Shown piece by piece: positions 1 through 5,113 of a stretch of 5,173 nucleotides of DNA. The notes below the pieces were generated by a model. That model had not been told where the DNA came from. It saw only the letters and a program-made list of their open reading frames with translations, and made no database searches. The translations under genes were made by a program, and so were the position numbers. How positions within the stretch are numbered: the first letter of the stretch is position 1; each line of letters starts with the position of its first letter. This stretch comes from CAZTXD01 sp964617995 (lineage in GTDB: Bacteria; Actinomycetota; Acidimicrobiia; Spongiisociales; ZC4RG35), in assembly GCA_964617995.1 (NCBI GenBank), contig CAZTXD010000198.1:1-5173 (forward strand), read 5' to 3'.

Positions 1-422
1 GCGGGGTTCGGCTCCCCGCTCTCGGCCACCGCCACCAGATTGTCGAGGAAGCGAGCCCAGGCGGGGGTGATGACCGGGATCACCGGGTTGTCGGGCTCGA
101 AGTCACGATGGCCGAAGAGAAGCTGGGTGCCGCCGTCCTCGCCGTCGGAGAGGTCGAAGCGAATCGTGGTTCCCTTCCACCAGGGAGGGTTCTCGGCGAT
201 GTGCCAGTCGATGCGATCGTCTGACATCTCCGCCACCTCCAGCTCGAAGGGAACCGGGCTGGTGGGGAAGCTGACCACGAACCGGTCCCCCACCTTGGAG
301 GCCGATCCCTCGACGGCATCCGACCACCATCCGGCTATCCCGGCGGGATCGTCCAGCCACCGTTTCACATCCCGGCGATCGGCGTCGATATCGAACTGCA
401 TGGCGAGGTGATAGTCACCCAT
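1..422 (-). CDS. SRPBCC/AHSA1-fold protein (C-terminus cut by window edge)
   Basis: Reading leftward from the ATG at 422-420 gives 140 codons with no stop before the window edge. The protein opens MGDYHLAMQFDIDADRRDV and has an SRPBCC (START/Bet v1-like, AHSA1) pattern: a WLDDPAGIAGWWSD segment at residues 22-35, strands around GDRFVVSF (45-52) and a Trp-rich IDWHIAENPPWWKGTTIRF stretch (71-89). A C-terminal helix, AWARFLDNLVAVAESGEPNP (121-140), closes the domain in relatives, so only a few residues should be missing. Proteins of this fold bind hydrophobic ligands in a cavity; no enzymatic residues are evident and the ligand is unknown. The start is supported by GGAGGAG just upstream (plus-strand 425-431). 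A later Met at residue 8 (base 401) has no such site. The gene diverges from an ArsR repressor gene and a second SRPBCC gene, and the shared gap carries likely operators, so it is probably controlled by that repressor. The fold call is from pattern recognition. Confidence 0.85.
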   Translation of the reverse strand, partial: MGDYHLAMQFDIDADRRDVKRWLDDPAGIAGWWSDAVEGSASKVGDRFVVSFPTSPVPFELEVAEMSDDRIDWHIAENPPWWKGTTIRFDLSDGEDGGTQLLFGHRDFEPDNPVIPVITPAWARFLDNLVAVAESGEPNP

Positions 423-424
423 GG

Positions 425-431
425 CTCCTCC
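425..431 (-). promoter_or_regulatory. Ribosome binding site of the leftward SRPBCC gene
   Basis: The minus strand reads GGAGGAG followed by CC and then the ATG at 422. The GGAGG core lies 4 bases before the start, a little closer than usual. This fixes the start at 422 rather than at the internal Met codon at 401. Confidence 0.6.
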
Positions 432-435
432 ATCT

Positions 436-459
436 CTATTTTAGCCAGTCCTAAAGTAC
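436..459. promoter_or_regulatory. Probable ArsR operator O1 (24-bp imperfect palindrome)
   Basis: The left arm is CTATTTTAG (436-444), then 6 bases, then CTAAAGTAC (451-459). The inner part TTTAG-N6-CTAAA (440-455) is a perfect inverted repeat. The right arm matches the mirror of the left in 7 of 9 positions. The site overlaps the predicted -10 and start region of the leftward SRPBCC gene. It shares its consensus with the palindrome at 473-496. Assignment to the adjacent ArsR protein is inferred from position. Confidence 0.6.
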
Positions 460-481
460 CAAGGTGGGCAGACTATTTCAA
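453..481 (-). promoter_or_regulatory. Predicted promoter of the leftward SRPBCC gene
   Basis: On the minus strand there is TTGAAA (481 down to 476, 5 of 6 to the -35 consensus), a 17-base spacer, then TACTTT (458 down to 453, a TANNNT -10 element). Transcription would start near 446 and give a leader of about 24 bases containing the GGAGGAG site. Both promoter elements lie inside the two palindromes described separately, which suits repression by steric block. A second -10-like hexamer, TAAAAT (443 down to 438), is closer to the gene and cannot be excluded. Confidence 0.45.
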
Positions 482-494
482 GTACGGCTAAAAT
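465..494 (+). promoter_or_regulatory. Predicted promoter of the ArsR gene, probably leaderless
   Basis: TAAAAT (489-494) is a good -10 hexamer. A weak -35, TGGGCA (465-470, 4 of 6), lies 18 bases upstream. The ATG codons at 500 and 503 begin 5 and 8 bases after the hexamer, where transcription would be expected to start, and no Shine-Dalgarno sequence precedes them. A leaderless transcript is the simplest reading. Confidence 0.45.
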
Positions 495-496
495 AG
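473..496. promoter_or_regulatory. Probable ArsR operator O2 (24-bp imperfect palindrome)
   Basis: The left arm is CTATTTCAA (473-481), then 6 bases, then CTAAAATAG (488-496). The outer CTATTT/AAATAG arms pair perfectly. The right arm is the exact reverse complement of the left arm of O1, as part of an 11-base inverted repeat (436-446 against 486-496). O2 covers the -10 hexamer of the ArsR gene and the -35 hexamer of the divergent gene, so one bound repressor could silence both directions. Confidence 0.6.
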
Positions 497-499
497 GCG

Positions 500-802
500 A
501 TGATGAACGACCTCCAGGTCCTCGCCGAGCCCCACCGGCAACGCATCGTGCGGCTGGTCTGGGACCGGGAACTGCCCGCCGGTGAGATCGCCCAGCGCTT
601 CGACATCACCTTCGGAGCCGTCTCCCAGCATCTCCGGGTCTTGAGGCAAGCGGGCATGGTGTCGGTGCGCAGGGACGGCAACCGACGCCTGTACAGGGCC
701 GAGGTCGACCGTCTCGAACCGCTCCGGCCCGTCCTGGAGTCGATGTGGGCCTCGACGCTCGATCGGCTGACGGAGGCGGTGACCGAGGACGGCGATGGCT
801 GA
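500..802 (+). CDS. ArsR-family winged-helix repressor
   Basis: The 100-residue protein has the complete ArsR winged helix-turn-helix. An N-terminal helix carries the typical LAEPHRQRIVRLV (residues 8-20), followed by AGEIAQRF (27-34), the recognition helix GAVSQHLRVLRQAG (39-52) and a beta-wing VSVRRDGNRRLYR (54-66). A C-terminal helix (about 73-95) should form the dimer interface. There is no cysteine anywhere, so the classical ELCVCDL metal site is absent (ELPAGEI stands in its place) and the signal is probably not a thiophilic metal. The next gene begins inside its last codons (ATGGCTGA, 795-802). Genes pairing an ArsR repressor with an SRPBCC protein are common in actinobacteria. It probably represses itself, its partner and the divergent SRPBCC gene through the palindromes at 436-459 and 473-496. 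The start could equally be the second ATG at 503. Confidence 0.93.
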   Translation: MMNDLQVLAEPHRQRIVRLVWDRELPAGEIAQRFDITFGAVSQHLRVLRQAGMVSVRRDGNRRLYRAEVDRLEPLRPVLESMWASTLDRLTEAVTEDGDG

Positions 803-1226
803 CCCGATCGTGGTGGAACGGTGGGTCGGGGCTCCACCGGAGAAGGTCTACGGGTTCCTCACGACGAGCGAGAAATGGGCCCGGTGGCAGGGGGCGGGGG
901 CCGAGATCGACGCCCGGCCCGGAGGGATCTTCGCCATGGACATGGCCAACGGCATGCGGGCGCGGGGCCAGTTCGTAGAGCTGGAGGAGGATCGCAAAGT
1001 CGTGTTCACGTGGGGGTGGATCGACCATCCCGGGGTACCGCCCGGGTCTACCACGGTGGAGATAGATCTCCTCCCGGAGCGGGGAGGCACCACGATCCGC
1101 CTCACCCATCGCGGCCTCAGTCCCGACGAGCTCCCCATCCACCGCCTCGGCTGGGACCACTACCTCCCCCGCCTGGCGGTGGTGGCGGCGGGTGGCGATC
1201 CCGGACCGGATCCGGGACCGGGTTGA
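795..1226 (+). CDS. SRPBCC/AHSA1-like protein paired with the ArsR gene
   Basis: This 143-residue protein has the AHSA1/SRPBCC pattern throughout. It starts IVVERWVGAPPEKVYGFLTT (residues 5-24), continues with SEKWARWQG (25-33), a RPGGIFAMDM turn and strand (41-50) and GQFVELEEDRKVVFTWGW (58-75). Near the C-terminus are TTIRLTHRGL (99-108) and the closing helix GWDHYLPRLAVVAAGGDPGPD (119-139), typical of the SRPBCC partners of ArsR repressors. The AHSA1 name comes from a eukaryotic Hsp90 co-chaperone; in bacteria the fold more likely binds a small hydrophobic ligand. GAGGA (785-789) lies 5 bases before the ATG, and the start overlaps the ArsR stop by 8 bases, so the two are co-translated. It is only loosely similar to the leftward SRPBCC protein (1-422), so the two are not a recent duplication. 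Ligand and role are unknown. Confidence 0.9.
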   Translation: MADPIVVERWVGAPPEKVYGFLTTSEKWARWQGAGAEIDARPGGIFAMDMANGMRARGQFVELEEDRKVVFTWGWIDHPGVPPGSTTVEIDLLPERGGTTIRLTHRGLSPDELPIHRLGWDHYLPRLAVVAAGGDPGPDPGPG

Positions 1227-1249
1227 CGGGCCGCGACGACGCCGCCACC

Positions 1250-1259
1250 TAGCATGGAG
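1250..1259 (+). promoter_or_regulatory. -10-like hexamer and ribosome binding site before the phosphofructokinase gene
   Basis: TAGCAT (1250-1255) fits the TANNNT -10 pattern, and the same 8-mer CTAGCATG occurs before purF (5107-5114). GGAG (1256-1259) lies 6 bases before the ATG at 1266 and supports that codon over the in-frame ATG at 1254, which has no ribosome binding site. The two readings compete: if TAGCAT is the -10, transcription starts near 1262 and GGAG is not in the message. If the gene is read through from upstream, GGAG serves as the binding site. Confidence 0.35.
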
Positions 1260-1265
1260 CTTCGC

Positions 1266-2387
1266 ATGGCCCGCACCATCGGCATCCTCACGGCGGGAGG
1301 CGACTCCCCCGGCCTCAACGCCGCCATCCGCGCTGTCGGCAAAGCGGCCGACAAGGCGTACGGCATGCATCTCGTGGGGTTCCGTGACGGCTTCCGGGGC
1401 CTGATGCAGAACCGGTTCATCCGGCTCGGCCCCGAGGACCTGGCCGGCATCCTCGACCGGGGCGGGACGATCCTCGGCACCAGCCGAGCCCGGGTCCACA
1501 AGATGGACGTCGGCAACGGAACCCCGATGGACATGCGACCCATGATGCGTCGCACCGTCGACCAGCATCAGCTGGAGGCGCTGGTGTGTCTGGGAGGCGG
1601 CGGAACCATCAAGAACGCCCTCCGTCTCGCCGACGTCGGCATCCCGGTGCTGGTGCTTCCCAAGACCATCGACAACGACGTGTCCGGCACCGACGTCACC
1701 TTCGGGTACGACACCGCCGTCAACATCGCCACCGAGGCCATCGATCGGCTGCATTCCACCGCCCACAGCCACCATCGCATCGTGGTGGTGGAGCTGATGG
1801 GCCACAACACCGGTTGGTTGGCGCTGGGCTCGGGGTTGGCCTCGGGCGCCGACGTGATCCTCATCCCCGAGATCCCCTACGACGTCGACGTGGTGGCCGA
1901 CAAGATCCTCCACCGCAAGGCGGTCGGTTCGCCGTTCTCGATCGTGGCAGTGGCCGAGGGGGCGATGTCCCTGACGGCCCACGCCGAACGCGAGCGCCTA
2001 CTGCGGCACAAGGCTGCCGCCGACGGCGACGAAAAGATGGCCGTGAAGACGCAGATCGGGGAGTTCGAGCGGGACCAGGCTAGATCGACCGAGCAGCTCG
2101 CGGGAGAGATGGAGGAACGGACCGGTCTCGAGTCGCGGGTGACCATCCTCGGTCACGTCCAACGGGGAGGCACCCCTTCCCCCGCCGACCGGCTCCTGGC
2201 TACACGCCTCGGTGTCGCCTGCGTCGACCTGGTCGCCGAAGGCGCTCGCGGGGTCATGGTGGCGGTCCGGGGTGAGGGCGTGGAGGCCGTGGACCTCAAG
2301 GAGATCGCCGGGAAGCGCCGCACAGTGCCTCTGGATCACCCCATGATCCACAGCGCCCGCCAGCTCGGGATCTCCCTGGGCGACTGA
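1266..2387 (+). CDS. pfkA: 6-phosphofructokinase (PfkA superfamily)
   Basis: The 373-residue protein catalyses phosphorylation of fructose 6-phosphate to fructose 1,6-bisphosphate in cytosolic glycolysis. Motifs, counted from ATG 1266: the phosphate-binding GGDSPGLNAAIR (11-22), GGTILGTSRAR (66-76, the Arg72 region of E. coli PfkA), CLGGGGTIKNALRL (108-121) and PKTIDND (132-138, with Asp136 as the catalytic base). Then come SHHRIVVVELMGHNTGW (168-184, substrate-binding arginine), AEG (230-232) and GHVQRGG (296-302). Gly in the E. coli 104 position and Lys in the 124 position is a mixed pattern, known in several ATP-dependent enzymes of the PPi-like group, so ATP is the likelier donor but PPi is not excluded. 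The residue before that Gly is Gly instead of the usual Asp or Glu. A charged insertion (about 237-280) explains the length over the 320 residues of E. coli PfkA. An alternative start at 1254 would add MELR. Confidence 0.95.
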   Translation: MARTIGILTAGGDSPGLNAAIRAVGKAADKAYGMHLVGFRDGFRGLMQNRFIRLGPEDLAGILDRGGTILGTSRARVHKMDVGNGTPMDMRPMMRRTVDQHQLEALVCLGGGGTIKNALRLADVGIPVLVLPKTIDNDVSGTDVTFGYDTAVNIATEAIDRLHSTAHSHHRIVVVELMGHNTGWLALGSGLASGADVILIPEIPYDVDVVADKILHRKAVGSPFSIVAVAEGAMSLTAHAERERLLRHKAAADGDEKMAVKTQIGEFERDQARSTEQLAGEMEERTGLESRVTILGHVQRGGTPSPADRLLATRLGVACVDLVAEGARGVMVAVRGEGVEAVDLKEIAGKRRTVPLDHPMIHSARQLGISLGD

Positions 2388-2467
2388 TCGCCGAGATCTC
2401 GCCGCCGGGGCCAGGCTGAAGCCGACGTCGCGACATCCCCGGTGGGCGTGGCATCCTGGCGGGCTCC
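2388..2467. other. Short gap with a 10-bp palindrome
   Basis: The 80-base gap between the phosphofructokinase and transporter genes contains the perfect palindrome CGAGATCTCG (2392-2401). With no loop and no T-run it is not a rho-independent terminator. No TANNNT promoter element or strong ribosome binding site is visible before the transporter start. Confidence 0.3.
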
Positions 2468-3907
2468 ATGGCCGTCCCCCGCTCCATACTCTCCCGAGAG
2501 CTCCTCCCTGCCTCGATCGCCATCTTCACAACCGTGGCCATCGTCGCCTTCGAGGGACTGGCGATCACCGCAGCCCTCCCCGATCTCGCGGGTGAACTCG
2601 GGGATGTCTGGCTGCTTCCGTGGGTGATCACGTCGTTTCTCCTGGCCTCGGCGGTGACCACCGCCGTCACCGGGACCTTCGTCGATGCCTACGGCACCTC
2701 GCTCGTGTTCCGGTGGGCCACCCTGACCTTCGCCGTCTCCTCCCTCGCTGCGGCGGCAGCGCCCTCGATGGTGACCCTGGTCGCCTCCCGGGTGGTGCAG
2801 GGGGCGTCCGGGGGTGCCATCATCTCGGTCGGCATCGCCGCCGTGGCCCTGGTATATCCCGGTCACCTCACCGGCCGGGCGTTCGCTGCCAACTCCAACG
2901 TCTGGGGCGTCCTCGGCTTCGCCAGCCCCGCCATAGCCGCCGTCCTGCTGGAAGTCGGTTCGTGGCGCTGGATCTTCCTGCTCATGGCACCGATTTGCCT
3001 GGTGGCACTGGCGGCCGGCTGGGGGACTCTTCCCCGGGCGGTGGAGCCGTCGCCGGTGCGGGTCGACTGGATCTCGGCCGGTCTCCTCGTAGCCGCCGTC
3101 GGTTTCGTCCTGGCCGCGGTGTCGAGCATCGGGATCGGCTCGCTGTACTTCATCGCCGCAGGCGCCGCGGCCAGCTCGATACTGTGGCGGAGGAGCCGTC
3201 GGCATCCGGCTCCTCTCGTGGACCCCCGTTTCGTGCGCGAGCATCCCTACGGGTCGCTGGCGGTGGCGGCGTCACTGACCCTGGCCGCCATGGGAGGGAT
3301 GGCGACCTACCTCCCTGTGTACGTTCGAGGAGCGCGGGGCGGAAGCGCATCGCTCGCCGCGTGGTCGGTGCTGTGGCTCACTATCGGCTGGACGGCGGCC
3401 GCCAACGTGGCGGGCCGTGTCACCGACCGGACCAACGAGTGGGTGGTCCTGCTGGCGGGCGCGGTCATCGGCCCCTTCGCATTGGCCGGGGCGTACGTGA
3501 CCGTGGTGGCCGACGCACCGCTACCGGCGGTGTTCGCCGCCTACTTCCTGATGGGCACCTCGGTTGGAACGGTCACCAATGCCTCCCTTCAGCTCGTGCG
3601 CAGAGTCGTACCCGCGGGACTCGCCGGCCGGGCCACCTCCGCCCATGCATTCCTCCGCACGATGGGCATGTCGCTGGGTGCCGGACTGTCCGGTGGCGTC
3701 ATCCTGGCGGTCGTCGCCACCCGCCTGGCGGACGTCTCGCAGGTCCGGGACAGCCTCGCCGGGGAGGGTGGAGAGCTGGCCGGGCCGGCGGCGACGGCTC
3801 TCGGCGCCGGTTTCGCCTTCGCCCACCTGGCCGCCCTGGCTCTGATGCTGGGCGCTCTCGCCGTGGTGTGGCGCATGCGACGGCACGGCGTCACCTCCGG
3901 GGGCTGA
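2468..3907 (+). CDS. MFS transporter, DHA2-like with about 14 membrane helices
   Basis: The 479-residue protein is almost entirely hydrophobic with about 14 predicted membrane helices (roughly 17-38, 51-72, 82-100, 104-129, 137-160, 165-187, 199-220, 222-240, 263-284, 297-315, 325-345, 350-375, 390-418 and 448-470). It fits the major facilitator superfamily, drug:H+ antiporter-2 type. The family signature near helix 1, usually LDxTIVNVALP, appears as FEGLAITAALPDL (28-40), with Glu29 in place of the Asp. WVITSFLLAS (52-61) follows. Motif A after helix 2 is degenerate: GTFVDAYGTSLV (69-80) keeps the Gly, Asp and Gly but lacks the basic residues. The antiporter motif region is GVLGFASPAIAAVL followed by SWRWIF (147-170). 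It probably exports a small organic molecule; the substrate cannot be read from sequence. The ATG at 2468 is the only good start, as upstream in-frame sequence has no ATG, GTG or TTG before a stop at 2417-2419. Only a weak GGCGGG (2458-2463) precedes it. Confidence 0.88.
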   Translation: MAVPRSILSRELLPASIAIFTTVAIVAFEGLAITAALPDLAGELGDVWLLPWVITSFLLASAVTTAVTGTFVDAYGTSLVFRWATLTFAVSSLAAAAAPSMVTLVASRVVQGASGGAIISVGIAAVALVYPGHLTGRAFAANSNVWGVLGFASPAIAAVLLEVGSWRWIFLLMAPICLVALAAGWGTLPRAVEPSPVRVDWISAGLLVAAVGFVLAAVSSIGIGSLYFIAAGAAASSILWRRSRRHPAPLVDPRFVREHPYGSLAVAASLTLAAMGGMATYLPVYVRGARGGSASLAAWSVLWLTIGWTAAANVAGRVTDRTNEWVVLLAGAVIGPFALAGAYVTVVADAPLPAVFAAYFLMGTSVGTVTNASLQLVRRVVPAGLAGRATSAHAFLRTMGMSLGAGLSGGVILAVVATRLADVSQVRDSLAGEGGELAGPAATALGAGFAFAHLAALALMLGALAVVWRMRRHGVTSGG

Positions 3908-3938
3908 TCGGGCCTGGTCGCCTGTCGCCGGGAGGTCA

Positions 3939-3950
3939 TAAGGTGATCCC
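3939..3950 (+). promoter_or_regulatory. Ribosome binding site or leaderless -10 before the crotonase gene
   Basis: TAAGGTGATC (3939-3948) resembles a Shine-Dalgarno sequence, with AAGG 7 bases before the ATG. The same bases hold TAAGGT (3939-3944), a TANNNT hexamer exactly 6 bases before the ATG, the geometry also seen at purF. Sequence alone does not decide between the two. A further GGGAGG lies at 3930-3935. Confidence 0.45.
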
Positions 3951-4742
3951 ATGACGTTCGACGATTACAGCCAGCTTCGGATCGAACCGCGGGACTCGGG
4001 CGTGACCGAGGTCGTGCTCGACAACCCGGCGGGTCTCAATTCGGTGGATGCCGACGGCCACCGGGAACTGGCCTACGTCTGGAACGACCTCGACCGCGAC
4101 CCGGACACACGTGTGGTCCTGCTCCGGGCGGAGGGGCGGGCGTTCTCGGCGGGAGGGGACTACGGCCTGATCGAGGCGATGATCGACGACCCCGAGGTTC
4201 ACCGGCGCACCCTCAAGGAAGCCCGTGACCTGGTCCGCAACGTGGTCGAGTGCTCCAAGCCGATCGTGTCTGCGATCAACGGGCCTGCCGTCGGAGCCGG
4301 GTTGGCGGCGGCCTTGCTGGCCGACATCCCCATCGCCGGCCGGTCGGCCCGGATCGTCGACGGTCACACCACTCTGGGTGTGGCGGCGGGCGACCACGCC
4401 GTGGTGGTGTGGCCACTGCTGGTGGGGATGGCGAAAGCCAAGTACTACCTACTCACAAACGAGCCGCTCGACGGCGCCGAGGCGGAACGTATCGGGCTGG
4501 TCGCCCGGGTAGTGGACGACGATGTCCTCCTCGACGAGGCGCGATCGGTGGCCGAACGGCTGGCGTCGGGCTCGGCTACCGCGCTGTCGTGGACCAAGCA
4601 CACCTTGAACCACTGGCTGCGTGCTGCCTACCCGGCCTTCGATGCCTCCATCGCCTACGAGTTCCTCGGGTTCTTGGGCGCCGACGCCCCCGAAGGCCTG
4701 GCGGCGGTCAGGGAGAAGCGCCCCCCGGAGTTCTCCGGATGA
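3951..4742 (+). CDS. Crotonase-superfamily protein (enoyl-CoA hydratase-like), non-classical active site
   Basis: The 263-residue length and motifs fit the crotonase fold, which binds acyl-CoA or related substrates and stabilises an enolate in an oxyanion hole. Seen are VVLDNPAGLNSVD (21-33), VVLLRAEGRAFSAGGD (55-70, first oxyanion-hole loop), KPIVSAINGPAVGAGLAAALLADI (103-126, second loop) and the C-terminal SWTKHTLN (213-220). Ungapped alignment to rat mitochondrial enoyl-CoA hydratase places Ala119 at catalytic Glu144 and His139 at catalytic Glu164, so both hydratase acids are missing. Ordinary water addition to enoyl-CoA is therefore doubtful. The segment DGHTTLGVAAGDHAVVVWP (137-155) instead resembles a subfamily with His and Asp nine residues apart (His139, Asp148), as in 6-oxocamphor hydrolase (His145, Asp154, from memory). 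The substrate may be a CoA ester or a cyclic diketone; neither is shown. The neighbouring transporter and purF give no pathway clue. Fold is certain, reaction unknown. Confidence 0.9.
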   Translation: MTFDDYSQLRIEPRDSGVTEVVLDNPAGLNSVDADGHRELAYVWNDLDRDPDTRVVLLRAEGRAFSAGGDYGLIEAMIDDPEVHRRTLKEARDLVRNVVECSKPIVSAINGPAVGAGLAAALLADIPIAGRSARIVDGHTTLGVAAGDHAVVVWPLLVGMAKAKYYLLTNEPLDGAEAERIGLVARVVDDDVLLDEARSVAERLASGSATALSWTKHTLNHWLRAAYPAFDASIAYEFLGFLGADAPEGLAAVREKRPPEFSG

Positions 4743-4743
4743 T

Positions 4744-4753
4744 CCCTTCGGGG
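4744..4753 (+). other. Small CCC-TTCG-GGG hairpin after the crotonase stop
   Basis: Directly after the stop codon, CCC (4744-4746), TTCG (4747-4750) and GGG (4751-4753) can form a three-base-pair stem closed by a stable UUCG tetraloop. No T-run follows, so it is not a standard terminator. It may only mark the message end. Confidence 0.25.
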
Positions 4754-4762
4754 TGCTAAGGG

Positions 4763-5044
4763 CAACCCTGGGTTCCACCCCACGGAAACCGGGGGCCACA
4801 GCCCACGGTCCACCGCCACCGGTCACGCCACGCCAACCCTGGGTTCCAGCCCACGCATACCGGGGGGCACAGCCCATGGTCCACCGGCGCCGCCACGCCA
4901 GCCAACCCTGGGTTCCAGCCCATCGGACAGCGGGGGACACAGCCCATGGTCCACCGCCATCCGTCACGCCGGGCCAACCCTGGGTTCCAGCCCATCGACA
5001 CCGGGGGACACAGCCCACGGTCCACCGGCGGCGCCACGCGGAGC
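4763..5044. repeat. Tandem array of four ~71-bp non-coding repeats upstream of purF
   Basis: Four diverged units run head to tail: 4763-4833 (71 bp), 4834-4902 (69), 4903-4974 (72) and 4975-5044 (70). Each opens with CAACCCTGGGTTCCA followed by a CCCA box; units 2-4 read CAGCCCA here, unit 1 has C for G. A variable stretch of about 6-8 bases and a G-run come next. Then CACAGCCCAYGGTCCACCG is conserved in all four (starts 4797, 4868, 4938, 5009), followed by a tail ending in CACGC or CACGCC. The first bases hold the palindrome AACCCTGGGTT (4764, 4835, 4904, 4976). Unit lengths are not all multiples of three and reading frames drift between units, so the array is not protein-coding. It occupies most of the 377-base gap between the crotonase stop and purF. 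No function is recognised; a structured leader, protein-binding array or multi-copy intergenic repeat are possible. Confidence 0.9.
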
Positions 5045-5107
5045 TACACCGGGCCGGGACCGTTGACCGTCCTTCCCGGCGAAACCGGCGTCGCGAGCAA
5101 CAACCAC

Positions 5108-5113
5108 TAGCAT
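5108..5113 (+). promoter_or_regulatory. Predicted -10 element of purF, leaderless
   Basis: TAGCAT (5108-5113) is a TANNNT hexamer exactly 6 bases before the GTG start at 5120, so transcription would begin at or next to the start codon. No Shine-Dalgarno sequence is present. TTGACC (5063-5068) looks like a -35 but lies 39 bases away, too far to pair with it. Confidence 0.45.

Noticed and set aside
606..1982. Long minus-strand open frame of 458 codons opposite the ArsR, SRPBCC and phosphofructokinase genes
   Set aside because: It lies antisense to three clear family members, is rich in His, Arg, Gly and Asp as expected of the mirror of GC-rich codons, and shows no recognisable domain.
2392..2401. 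CGAGATCTCG as a transcription terminator
   Set aside because: It is a perfect palindrome without a loop or a following T-run; it is more likely incidental.
2336..3244. Minus-strand open frame of 302 codons opposite the transporter gene
   Set aside because: Low-complexity Gly/Arg/Asp composition and complete antisense overlap with a clear 14-helix membrane protein.
2620..3954. Plus-strand open frame of 444 codons in another frame over the transporter
   Set aside because: Its Arg/Gly/Pro-rich composition is typical of a frame shadow in high-GC DNA, and it has no domain.
4763..5044. Tandem array as a CRISPR
   Set aside because: There are only four units, the conserved part is split in two blocks, the variable part is only 6-8 bases plus a tail, the units are themselves diverged, and no cas gene is present.
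5063..5068. TTGACC as the -35 of purF
   Set aside because: It is 39 bases from the TAGCAT -10, and no TANNNT element lies 16-19 bases downstream of it.
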